Positions 1 to 5,696 of a stretch of 5,884 nucleotides of DNA are shown piece after piece. The DNA comes from an uncultured Candidatus Saccharibacteria bacterium (lineage in GTDB: Bacteria; Patescibacteriota; Saccharimonadia; Saccharimonadales; Saccharimonadaceae). The notes beneath the pieces were generated by a model. That model searched no databases. It saw only the letters and a program-made list of their open reading frames with translations, and was not told where the DNA came from. Position 1 is the first letter of the stretch; each line of letters starts with the position of its first letter. Location of the stretch: assembly GCA_916049555.1 (NCBI GenBank), contig CAJZIB010000045.1, forward strand, positions 1 through 5,884, given 5' to 3'. A program made the position numbers and the translations under genes.

Positions 1-2
1 CT

Positions 3-32
3 GCCAAACTGTCCAGAAGAATAGAAAAATAA
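3..32 (+). CDS. Possible 3' end of a rightward gene
   Basis: Reading frame 3 gives a short basic tail, AKLSRRIEK, followed by TAA at 30-32, only five bases before a strong terminator hairpin. That position suits the end of a gene entering from the left and convergent with the kinase gene. The basic composition would suit the end of a ribosomal protein, but nine residues cannot identify a family. The other two frames also end in stops before or at the hairpin, so the choice of frame is inference. Confidence 0.25.
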   Translation, partial: AKLSRRIEK

Positions 33-37
33 TCTAC

Positions 38-66
38 AAAAAATAAGGCCTTACGCCTTATTTTTT
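38..66. terminator. Bidirectional intrinsic terminator
   Basis: A perfect 12-bp inverted repeat (AAAAAATAAGGC at 38-49, GCCTTATTTTTT at 55-66) encloses a 5-base loop. The A-run on one side and the T-run on the other place a U-tract after the stem on either strand. It can therefore end the leftward kinase transcript (stop at 82-84) and a rightward gene entering from the left. Confidence 0.85.
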
Positions 67-81
67 ATGCCTTTAGAACTC

Positions 82-612
82 TTATTTATTTTCTTTGAAT
101 AAGTTCATTATACGCTCGTTCACTTCTTCAATAGACCCCACACCATCAACCTCAAAAATCTTCACATTTTTGGTCTTCATCTCTGTTAAAAATGAATAAC
201 TTTTTTGTTCAAAGTAAGTAATTTTTTGTTTCCAGACTTCAATATTATCATCTTCTCTCCCCCTGGTTGCCAGTCTCTTCAAAAGCTCCTCTTCTGGTAC
301 TTTTAATAGGACTACAAACTCCGTATGTCTGAAAACTCCGCATTTTTCCAACATTCCAACCTGTTCTACTGACCCAGGTTGCCCATCAAACACCACCTCG
401 CCGCCACGATCAAAGACTGCCTTCATATTTTCCCAAAGCAGATCAACTAAAATATTCTCCGGAATCATCGCACCCTTACTCGTATATTCATCAAAACGAT
501 GAGAATCACGGATTAATTGACCCGCTGAAAGCCAAGTCCTCCCCAATTTTTCCGCAAGTAGACGACCTTGAGTTGACTTCCCTGAACCTGCTGGACCGTA
601 AATTAGAATCAT
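82..612 (-). CDS. Adenylate-kinase-like nucleoside monophosphate kinase, diverged paralogue
   Basis: A 176-residue P-loop kinase of the adenylate kinase family, which transfers the gamma phosphate of ATP to a nucleoside monophosphate in the cytoplasm. Visible are the Walker A loop GPAGSGKST (residues 6-14), an NMP-site motif SAGQLIRD (29-36), and a short, zinc-free lid with RGREDDN (117-123). The length fits the short-lid class. The usual DGFPR motif reads DGQPG (76-80), so the AMP-phosphate-binding arginine is Gly80. The lid-region arginine seen as R127 in the neighbouring paralogue aligns with Lys130. Substrate preference may have changed, or activity may be weak. The start at 612 is chosen because it has a good Shine-Dalgarno sequence (616-623); a longer start at 642 would lie inside the upstream terminator hairpin. 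No clear promoter of its own is seen, so it may depend on read-through from the upstream kinase gene. A family match is secure; the substrate is not. Confidence 0.88.
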   Translation of the reverse strand: MILIYGPAGSGKSTQGRLLAEKLGRTWLSAGQLIRDSHRFDEYTSKGAMIPENILVDLLWENMKAVFDRGGEVVFDGQPGSVEQVGMLEKCGVFRHTEFVVLLKVPEEELLKRLATRGREDDNIEVWKQKITYFEQKSYSFLTEMKTKNVKIFEVDGVGSIEEVNERIMNLFKENK

Positions 613-615
613 TTT

Positions 616-623
616 CTCTCCTT
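616..623 (-). promoter_or_regulatory. Shine-Dalgarno sequence deciding the start of the second kinase gene
   Basis: On the minus strand AAGGAGAG stands five bases (counted from AGGAG) before the ATG at 612-610. It fixes MILIYGPAG as the N-terminus, instead of the in-frame ATGs at 627 and 642, which lie at or inside the terminator. Confidence 0.75.
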
Positions 624-627
624 CCAT

Positions 628-651
628 AAAAAACGCCCCCATAGGCGTTTT
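628..651 (-). terminator. Terminator hairpin after the first kinase gene
   Basis: On the minus strand AAAACGCC, a 6-base loop and GGCGTTTT form an 8-bp stem (630-651) that runs into six T residues (633-628). The stop codon of the upstream kinase gene (652-650) overlaps the foot of the stem, and the downstream kinase gene's Shine-Dalgarno follows five bases after the T-run. With no obvious promoter between, it may act as a partial terminator that lowers expression of the second gene. Confidence 0.7.
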
Positions 652-1186
652 ATTTTAAATTATTATTAATTTCATTACGGATTATTGAAACCGTTCGCTT
701 ATAAACTTCATCAACCTCTCCCACTCCATCTACCGTCAAAAGTTTTACACCGTTCCCCACCAAGTACGCCACAATCTCATTACGACTACGTTCATAATCT
801 GCCTGACGTTCCTCAATAATTTCTGGCACATCCTGACTGCGTCCACGAAGAGATAATCGTCGCATAATCTCTTCAAAAGGCACCACCAGCTCAACAATAT
901 AATCAATCTTGAGTCCTCGGTCAACAATAATCTCCGCCTGCCTTAAAGTACGTGGATACCCGTCAATAATTGCATTTTCTATACCTGAAAGTCTTGAAAA
1001 AATCAGTTCAGAGACCATTTCGTCATCAAATAATTGTGCAGTTTTTAATCGCTCGATCACCCACTGTTCCTTGCTCTCCCGAAGGATTGCCCCTGATGAA
1101 ATCCATGGCCAGTTTAAATCATTCGCTAGTCTATTCCCAACTGTACTCTTGCCAGTTCCGGGACCCCCTAAAAATAATAGTTTCAT
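650..1186 (-). CDS. adk: Adenylate-kinase-like nucleoside monophosphate kinase, motif-complete
   Basis: A 178-residue cytoplasmic P-loop kinase of the adenylate kinase family (ATP + AMP to 2 ADP in the type enzyme). It shows Walker A GGPGTGKST (7-15), the NMP-binding motif SSGAILRE (30-37), the intact DGYPRTLRQ motif (75-83) carrying the AMP-binding Arg79, and a short lid RLSLRGRSQD (110-119) with no zinc cysteines. In the lid, SQD replaces the more usual xDD, while Arg127 of the EERQADY stretch is kept. The start at 1186 is chosen because the next upstream ATG (1204) overlaps the -10 box and would not be transcribed. The gene and the next one downstream share the C-terminal pattern VDGVG plus a helix, so they look like diverged tandem paralogues. 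CPR genomes usually also carry adk in the ribosomal-protein operon. If that is so here, this is an extra copy, and the symbol is tentative. Confidence 0.87.
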   Translation of the reverse strand: MKLLFLGGPGTGKSTVGNRLANDLNWPWISSGAILRESKEQWVIERLKTAQLFDDEMVSELIFSRLSGIENAIIDGYPRTLRQAEIIVDRGLKIDYIVELVVPFEEIMRRLSLRGRSQDVPEIIEERQADYERSRNEIVAYLVGNGVKLLTVDGVGEVDEVYKRTVSIIRNEINNNLK

Positions 1187-1194
1187 ACGGAAAT

Positions 1195-1203
1195 AGTATA
1201 CCA
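1195..1203 (-). promoter_or_regulatory. Extended -10 promoter of the first kinase gene
   Basis: TGGTATACT on the minus strand is an extended -10 element (TGn plus TATACT). It lies 8 bp from the ATG at 1186 and directly after the rpsU terminator. No good -35 box is visible at 17 bp. The predicted start of transcription falls zero to two bases before the ATG, so the mRNA would be leaderless or nearly so. No Shine-Dalgarno sequence is present. Confidence 0.65.
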
Positions 1204-1204
1204 T

Positions 1205-1230
1205 AAAAAAGACCCCTCTAGTGGGGTCTT
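1205..1230 (-). terminator. Terminator of rpsU
   Basis: On the minus strand AAGACCCC, loop ACTAGA and GGGGTCTT make a perfect 8-bp stem (1209-1230) followed by more T residues (to 1205). It begins four bases after the rpsU stop codon (1237-1235). The -10 box of the next gene follows immediately. Confidence 0.85.
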
Positions 1231-1234
1231 CTCA

Positions 1235-1453
1235 TTACTTTAAACCAAGTTTGATTCGCTCAGTTTTTTCTGCCTTGCGGATTTCGCGTAAAATTGCTTT
1301 ACGACGACGTTCACGCTTTGAGATTGGCTTTGAAAAACGAAGTTGTGATTTTGCTAGTGGCATAATTCCACTCTGTAAAACCTTACGATTAAAGCGACGA
1401 ATAATATTTTCGTTTGCCTCTCCCTGGTCTTTTCTAGTTACTTTGATTGCCAT
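1235..1453 (-). CDS. rpsU: Small ribosomal subunit protein bS21
   Basis: A 72-residue, strongly basic protein. bS21 binds the small ribosomal subunit near the 3' end of 16S rRNA, where the anti-Shine-Dalgarno lies, and takes part in initiation. Recognisable features are an early RRFNRKV segment (residues 19-25) that matches the RRFKR signature of the family, a SGIMP turn, the LRFSKP stretch, and a long basic helix with RERRRKAI (47-54) and a Lys/Arg-rich tail. The length is usual for the family. The gene lies 23 bp past the recJ stop and has its own strong promoter, whose -35 box sits in the end of recJ; it ends in a clear terminator. It has no Shine-Dalgarno and is predicted to be leaderless. 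Confidence in the assignment is high. Confidence 0.92.
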   Translation of the reverse strand: MAIKVTRKDQGEANENIIRRFNRKVLQSGIMPLAKSQLRFSKPISKRERRRKAILREIRKAEKTERIKLGLK

Positions 1454-1461
1454 ATGCCGAG

Positions 1462-1490
1462 ATTATACCAGATACGCTACATTTTTTCAA
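1462..1490 (-). promoter_or_regulatory. Sigma70-type promoter of rpsU, -35 inside recJ
   Basis: On the minus strand a -35 box TTGAAA (1490-1485), a 17-bp spacer, and a consensus -10 TATAAT (1467-1462) preceded by TGG form the best promoter in the window. The -35 overlaps the last sense codons of recJ, and the recJ stop lies in the spacer. The -10 ends 8 bp before the rpsU ATG, which predicts a leaderless or near-leaderless transcript. Confidence 0.82.
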
Positions 1491-3087
1491 CAGAGGACTT
1501 TTTAATTCTTAAAATTCGCCCTTCCACGCTTCGATTTCCCTGCCACTCATTCTCTACTAAGTTAATCCAAATATCAACTCTCTCACCCACTGTCAAATTT
1601 AACCACTCTTCCGGCGCATTAAAAGCTACCAGTTTTATCTGTTTTTCAGATGCATCTACCACATCAAGTCGCAAATGCTGCCCCTCTGTTCCCATTTTAT
1701 TGACTCGTACTATTTTTACATCAACTAGTTGAAAAATCGGTTCTAAATTCCCATTTCCAAAAGGTTCCAGACTCTTAATTTCATCCATCAATGCTAAATT
1801 CAGCTCTGAAAAATCTTCTAATTTAATATCCGCTTGCGGCTCCAAATATTTTTCTTGTTCAATAAGTCCCAGGCCTGCATAATATTCATTCACCTTCTTC
1901 CGAAAGTCATCCAATTTCTGTGCTTCCACTTTTACCCCGCACGCCGCCGCATGGCCACCTCCGCCAATAATCACATTTTCGCAAGCCTTCAAAGCTTCCG
2001 CTAAATTAAACTCACCAAACGACCTCCCCGACCCCTTCAATACCCCCTGTCCTACCTCCGACAAAACAAATGCTGGCTTATGATATTTTTCTACCAATCT
2101 ACCCGCGATAATCCCCAGCACCCCCTCATGCCACTCTCCAGCCACCACAATCACATCATCCTCCGGTGCTGCAATCTCAGAAATCGCTTTTTTCTGGCTC
2201 TCCCGCCTTGCCAAATTTAGCTCATTTAGCTTCATGGCTAATTTATTCGCATCTTGATGATTCTCTGTCATCAAAAGCTTCAAAGAAATCTCCGCAGACT
2301 CCATTCTTCCACCCGCGTTTAATCTTGGCCCAAGTTGAAATCCAATTGTTTCTGAATTAATTTTATTTGCTTTTGAGGCTTTTATTAGTTCAATTAAACC
2401 TGGCCTTCTAGTTTTCTTCAGAACTTTCATGCCATAAAAACTCAGCATCCGGTTCACGGAATCTATCGTCATCGAGTCACACAGAGTTCCGATCAAGACT
2501 AGATCCAAATACCACTTCTCCCGCCCCTCTGGAATATAACCCAAGTTCACCATTTTCTGCATAACCAAAAACGCCACCCCGCATCCACAAAGCTCCCTTA
2601 TTTCCGACCGCTCATCCCGCTTCGGATTCACTACCGCGATCGCCCCCTTTGGTATTTCTTTCATGATTTCATGATGATCCGTCACAATCACATCCACCCC
2701 ACGTGCCTTTAATTTGTCAATCACTTCCGCATTATTACTGCCGCAGTCCACTGTAATAATCAACGTAGCACCCAGTTCCTCCGCCCGCCCTACTACTCTC
2801 TCTCCCATTCCATATCCATCAATAAAACGATCCGGCAACATCACTGACACATTCTTGATCCCAGAAAGCCGCAAGCAATCATACATTAACGTGCTTGCTG
2901 TTACTCCATCCACATCATAATCACCATACACTAATACGGTTTCTTGTTTTGCAATCGCCTCAGCTATTCGACTCACTGCTACCTCAATATCCGGTAATTT
3001 TTCTGCAAGATCCACCCTATATTTTGGACTCAAAAAATCATGGTTCACCCCCCGTTTCCTCAGTAATTCCTCAAAAATCCTCGTCAT
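1477..3087 (-). CDS. recJ: Single-stranded-DNA-specific 5'-3' exonuclease RecJ
   Basis: A 536-residue DHH-family exonuclease that degrades single-stranded DNA 5' to 3' in recombinational repair, mismatch repair and processing of stalled forks. The DHH domain shows YGDYDVDG (54-61), VDCGS (113-117), VTDHHE (135-140) and a fourth motif, GTLCDSMTIDSVNR (200-213), with the metal-binding Asp204 kept though the surroundings are unusual. GPRLNAGGRM (253-262) follows. The DHHA1 domain has KGSGRS (351-356) and GGGGHAAACG (375-384), and the OB-fold region has EPFGNGNLEPIF (441-452). The length is close to that of bacterial RecJ, so it appears complete. The ATG at 3087 lies 12 bp after the winged-helix stop with no clear Shine-Dalgarno, so translation may be coupled to the upstream gene, with which it probably shares a promoter. 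There is no terminator before rpsU, so its transcript probably continues through rpsU. It is divergent from priA, another fork-repair gene. Confidence 0.95.
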   Translation of the reverse strand: MTRIFEELLRKRGVNHDFLSPKYRVDLAEKLPDIEVAVSRIAEAIAKQETVLVYGDYDVDGVTASTLMYDCLRLSGIKNVSVMLPDRFIDGYGMGERVVGRAEELGATLIITVDCGSNNAEVIDKLKARGVDVIVTDHHEIMKEIPKGAIAVVNPKRDERSEIRELCGCGVAFLVMQKMVNLGYIPEGREKWYLDLVLIGTLCDSMTIDSVNRMLSFYGMKVLKKTRRPGLIELIKASKANKINSETIGFQLGPRLNAGGRMESAEISLKLLMTENHQDANKLAMKLNELNLARRESQKKAISEIAAPEDDVIVVAGEWHEGVLGIIAGRLVEKYHKPAFVLSEVGQGVLKGSGRSFGEFNLAEALKACENVIIGGGGHAAACGVKVEAQKLDDFRKKVNEYYAGLGLIEQEKYLEPQADIKLEDFSELNLALMDEIKSLEPFGNGNLEPIFQLVDVKIVRVNKMGTEGQHLRLDVVDASEKQIKLVAFNAPEEWLNLTVGERVDIWINLVENEWQGNRSVEGRILRIKKSSVEKM

Positions 3088-3099
3088 GATGATTTTTAA

Positions 3100-3399
3100 T
3101 TACTGAATTGTTTTATTTTGTTTTGAGCCCGGCACCATCTGCTTACTCTTAATCACAATTCCCTGAAGTTCCTTCAAGATTGGAAACTGTTTATTGGTTT
3201 GGTAAATTGTTGTATTTCCTTTTTTTGTCACAATCAAAAAATTACCTTTTTCGAGTCGCTTTAATTCCCTCTGAATATTTCCTGGATCTTCATGGATCAG
3301 CTTCGATAACGCTCTTACGTGTGTCTTAAAATCTGGATACTTCGCGAAAACCACCAAAATTTTCCGTCGGACCCTGGATGTAATGAATATATCCAACAT
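3100..3399 (-). CDS. Small winged helix-turn-helix DNA-binding protein
   Basis: A 99-residue protein resembling ArsR/MarR-like winged-helix proteins common in CPR and archaeal genomes. After an N-terminal helix (SRVRRKILVVF, 8-18) comes the helix-turn-helix: VRALSKLIH (28-36), a turn EDPG, then the recognition helix NIQRELKRLEKG (41-52). The beta wing follows (FLIVTKKGNTTIYQTN, 54-69). The last 15 or so residues are polar and probably unstructured. No effector domain, metal-binding cysteine cluster or nucleotidyltransferase domain is present. The start at 3399 is supported by a Shine-Dalgarno (3404-3408) and a promoter with both boxes. It is first gene of the recJ transcript and divergent from priA, so it may regulate itself and both neighbours; that is inference from position. 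The fold is fairly sure, the target is unknown. Confidence 0.82.
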   Translation of the reverse strand: MLDIFITSRVRRKILVVFAKYPDFKTHVRALSKLIHEDPGNIQRELKRLEKGNFLIVTKKGNTTIYQTNKQFPILKELQGIVIKSKQMVPGSKQNKTIQ

Positions 3400-3403
3400 T
3401 TTT

Positions 3404-3408
3404 ACCTC
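3404..3408 (-). promoter_or_regulatory. Shine-Dalgarno sequence of the winged-helix gene
   Basis: GAGGT on the minus strand lies four bases before the ATG at 3399. It sits within a predicted leader of about 20 bases, which distinguishes this gene from the apparently leaderless rpsU, first kinase and priA genes. Confidence 0.65.
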
Positions 3409-3424
3409 ACTTTTCTTTCAAACC

Positions 3425-3453
3425 AGTATACCAAAGTTTTGTATTTCTCACAA
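3425..3453 (-). promoter_or_regulatory. Promoter of the winged-helix/recJ unit
   Basis: On the minus strand TTGTGA (3453-3448) is followed by a 17-bp spacer and TATACT (3430-3425), with TGG just upstream of the -10. The 9-mer TGGTATACT is identical to the one before the first kinase gene. Transcription should start near 3418, giving a leader of about 20 bases with a Shine-Dalgarno. Confidence 0.75.
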
Positions 3454-3460
3454 CAAATAC
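3441..3460. promoter_or_regulatory. Candidate operator dyad between divergent promoters
   Basis: GTATTT (3441-3446) and AAATAC (3455-3460) form a perfect 6-bp dyad with an 8-base centre. The centre contains most of the -35 box of the leftward promoter (3448-3453), and the right arm reaches the -35 region expected for priA. A dimeric winged-helix protein bound here could block both directions. Short AT-rich dyads arise by chance, so this is a suggestion only. Confidence 0.35.
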
Positions 3461-3476
3461 CTCATCTCTTCACTTA

Positions 3477-3485
3477 TGCTAAAAT
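3477..3485 (+). promoter_or_regulatory. Extended -10 promoter of priA
   Basis: TGCTAAAAT forms an extended -10 element that ends 7 bp before the ATG at 3493. No good -35 is seen 17 bp upstream. The predicted transcript starts at or within a base or two of the ATG, and no Shine-Dalgarno sequence is present, so priA mRNA would be leaderless. This supports the short priA start rather than the open frame extending back to 3319. Confidence 0.65.
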
Positions 3486-3492
3486 AGTTCCA

Positions 3493-5466
3493 ATGTATTA
3501 CCAGGTCATCCCCACCAAAATTTTCCGTCAGACTACCGACCCGTCGGAGAGTTTGCTAACCTATAGCTCGCCCGATAAACTTACACCTGGTCAAATCGTC
3601 CTCATCCCACTTGGTAAAGCTATCACCCCCGGCATCGTTTATAAATCCACCACACCGCCAGAAAATCTCCCCTACAAAATCAAATCCATCCACACTCCCC
3701 TAGACCTACCACCACTCCCTAGCCACCTCCTAAAATCAGCTCTCTGGCTTAGTCAGTATTACCTTTCTCCATTGCCTACCATAGCCAACCTCTTGCTTCC
3801 AAAAGGCCTCACCAAGAATCGTCGTAAATTATCCGAAAAGAAAATTAACACAAATTTTACTCAATTGCCTCAAGATATTCCCCTTAACCAATCTCAGAAA
3901 ATTGCTCTCGAAAATCTCAAAAAAATCAAATCCCATACCAAACTCCTGCACGGAATCACTGGCTCCGGTAAGACTAATCTCTATCTCGCTCTCGCCATGG
4001 AGCAGTTCAAAAAATCCCATTCCAGCATTATTCTCGTTCCCGAAATTTCCCTCACATCTCAACTCGTACAAGAGTTTCAACGCTTTTTTCCTAATTCTGT
4101 TATCACCATACATTCCAAACAAACTGAAGCTAGTCGTCATCAAACCTGGCAAAAAATCATAAGTAGCAATCAGCCACTCATAATCATCGGCGCACGTTCA
4201 GCCATTTTTTCTCCACTCCAAAATCTTGGCCTTATTATTATTGACGAAGCTCACGATCCCGCCTATTACCAAGAAAATCCGCCTCGCTACTCCGCCCTCC
4301 GTCTTGCTAGTTTTATAGCGAACACTAAAAATATTGACTGTATATACGGAACTGCCACTCCCCTCATCGAAGATTATTATCTTGCAGAAAAAAATCACGC
4401 CTATGTTTCACTAACCAAGCGCGCCAAAGAGACCGCTTTTACCCCTAAAATCGAACTAATCGATCTAAAAAATTCCAACAGTTTTACAAAAAACCGTTAC
4501 TTCTCTGATTCCCTGATTAAAAATATTGTTCAGAACCTTGAAAAGCATCAGCAGACACTTATCTTCCATAATCGCCGTGGTTCCGCTCCGCTTACAATTT
4601 GTACTCACTGTGGCTGGCAAGCTCTTTGTCCAAACTGCGCCCTGCCACTCACCCTTCACAGTGACAGCTTTAAATTAGTTTGCCACACTTGTGGCCATAC
4701 TGAGTCAGTACCTAAAATTTGTCCAGTCTGCTCTCATACTGACATTATTCATAAAGGCTTTGGCACTAAATTACTAGAAACAGAACTCAAAAAACTCTTC
4801 AAAAATGCCAAAATCGCTCGCTTCGACGCCGATAATACTACCGAAAATTCCCTCAACCAGCTCTATCAACAAATTAAAGCTGGCGAAATCGATATCCTTG
4901 TCGGCACTCAGTTGCTCGCCAAAGGACTTGATCTACCTAAACTTGCCACGGTTGGCATTGTTCAAGCTGACGGCGGTCTTAGTTTACCAGATTACTCCTC
5001 GGAAGAAAGAAGCTTCCATCTCCTCACCCAAGTCATCGGCCGTGTTGGCCGTGGCCATTTAGACGAAGCATCTGTTTTTATCCAAACCTATCAACCGGAT
5101 CACCCCATTATTCAATTTGCCATCAAAAATGATTATCTTTCAGCCTATCAATATCTCCTAGCCAAACGTAAACAGGGTCATTTCCCACCATACTTTTATA
5201 TGGCCAAACTTTATATTACTCAAAAAACCGAACAAACTACCATTAAGAAAATTCGCGAACTCCATACCCTCCTCCGCTCCGAAAAGAATATTTTTCTTTC
5301 CGCACCTACTCCAGCATTTCATGAGTTCTCCCCTAGTGGGTATACCTGGCAGATTATTATTAAAGCCACCTCAAGACAATCTCTTATTTCCGCTATTCTT
5401 TCTATTCAAACCCACGCTTCTCTCTCAAATCTCCGCTACATTCTTGATCCACCTTCCCTCCTCTAG
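3493..5466 (+). CDS. priA: Primosomal protein N', replication restart helicase PriA
   Basis: A 657-residue superfamily 2 DNA helicase that recognises stalled forks and D-loops and reloads the replicative helicase. After an N-terminal 3'-end-binding region come Walker A GITGSGKT (154-161), GARSAIF (233-239), Walker B DEAHD (251-255; DEEHD is the commoner form in PriA), GTATP (286-290), the zinc module with eight cysteines in four pairs (370/373, 379/382, 397/400, 410/413), GTQLLAKGLD (471-480) and QVIGRVGRG (513-521). All catalytic motifs are kept; the protein is somewhat shorter than the 732-residue E. coli form. The frame is open back to 3319, but that extension lies antisense to the winged-helix gene and upstream of the -10 box, so the start at 3493 is preferred. 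It is divergent from the winged-helix/recJ unit and ends in TAG just before a terminator. No partner such as priB or dnaT is seen in the window. Confidence 0.95.
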   Translation: MYYQVIPTKIFRQTTDPSESLLTYSSPDKLTPGQIVLIPLGKAITPGIVYKSTTPPENLPYKIKSIHTPLDLPPLPSHLLKSALWLSQYYLSPLPTIANLLLPKGLTKNRRKLSEKKINTNFTQLPQDIPLNQSQKIALENLKKIKSHTKLLHGITGSGKTNLYLALAMEQFKKSHSSIILVPEISLTSQLVQEFQRFFPNSVITIHSKQTEASRHQTWQKIISSNQPLIIIGARSAIFSPLQNLGLIIIDEAHDPAYYQENPPRYSALRLASFIANTKNIDCIYGTATPLIEDYYLAEKNHAYVSLTKRAKETAFTPKIELIDLKNSNSFTKNRYFSDSLIKNIVQNLEKHQQTLIFHNRRGSAPLTICTHCGWQALCPNCALPLTLHSDSFKLVCHTCGHTESVPKICPVCSHTDIIHKGFGTKLLETELKKLFKNAKIARFDADNTTENSLNQLYQQIKAGEIDILVGTQLLAKGLDLPKLATVGIVQADGGLSLPDYSSEERSFHLLTQVIGRVGRGHLDEASVFIQTYQPDHPIIQFAIKNDYLSAYQYLLAKRKQGHFPPYFYMAKLYITQKTEQTTIKKIRELHTLLRSEKNIFLSAPTPAFHEFSPSGYTWQIIIKATSRQSLISAILSIQTHASLSNLRYILDPPSLL

Positions 5467-5470
5467 ATAT

Positions 5471-5500
5471 AAAAAACACCCCTCCCTGGGGGTATTTTTT
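5471..5500. terminator. Terminator of priA, probably bidirectional
   Basis: AAAAAACACCCC (5471-5482), a 6-base loop and GGGGTATTTTTT (5489-5500) form a 12-bp stem with a single C/A mismatch and a T-run at the end. It starts four bases after the priA stop. The matching A-run gives a T-run on the minus strand too, so it could also end a leftward RNA from the gene-free region. Confidence 0.85.
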
Positions 5501-5513
5501 ATAGTCTCAAACC

Positions 5514-5696
5514 TTAATCTAATGTGAAAGAGAATAGAAATTTGATTTATTTAGATGAGCTAGGATCATGATTTAAATCCTATAAATCTAATCCTTATTC
5601 GCAGAAAGTATATAAAGGGTTTTAATCCTTCATATAATATTTTGTAAAGATAAGTAAATACCTCGTCTCTACATATTCTCTTTCACATCAGAGTAA
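5514..5696. repeat. Imperfect 23-bp inverted repeat enclosing further stems; candidate structured RNA or small element
   Basis: Arms 5514-5536 and 5674-5696 are complementary at 21 of 23 positions, with 15 in a row perfect (5522-5536 with 5674-5688). The enclosed 137 bases contain a possible 9-bp helix (5545-5553 with 5651-5659, one G-U on the plus strand), a hairpin TAGGAT/ATCCTA (5561-5566, 5577-5582) and a 12-bp hairpin with one mismatch and a UUUA loop (5609-5636). One of the two outer mismatches (5521/5689) becomes a G-U pair in minus-strand RNA, which slightly favours a leftward transcript. No transposase or convincing target duplication is seen. It could be a noncoding RNA, a miniature inverted-repeat element or a decayed insertion. 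Confidence 0.6.

Noticed and set aside
613..642. Longer start for the second kinase gene (MGAFFMEGEK)
   Set aside because: It falls in and just after the terminator hairpin. The ATG at 612 has a well-placed Shine-Dalgarno and starts directly at the P-loop strand, as usual for the family.
3319..3492. In-frame upstream extension of priA (58 extra residues)
   Set aside because: It lies antisense to the winged-helix gene and upstream of the priA -10 box, has no PriA-like sequence, and the ATG at 3493 begins the normal PriA N-terminus.
3829..4152. Minus-strand open frame of 107 codons inside priA
   Set aside because: It is the reverse shadow of priA codons, with no family-like motifs, and priA is clearly intact through this stretch.
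82..5466. Reassigned TGA codon, as in some CPR lineages
   Set aside because: All genes are full length without in-frame TGA, so nothing here calls for recoding. The absence of TGA as a stop among six genes is too small a sample.
5608..5637. tRNA T-arm-like stretch (GGTTTTAATCC)
   Set aside because: The TTC signature of the T loop is missing, and no acceptor, D or anticodon arms can be placed around it.
5514..5696. Complete insertion sequence
   Set aside because: No transposase frame lies between the arms, and the flanks show no target duplication longer than a trivial TAA match.
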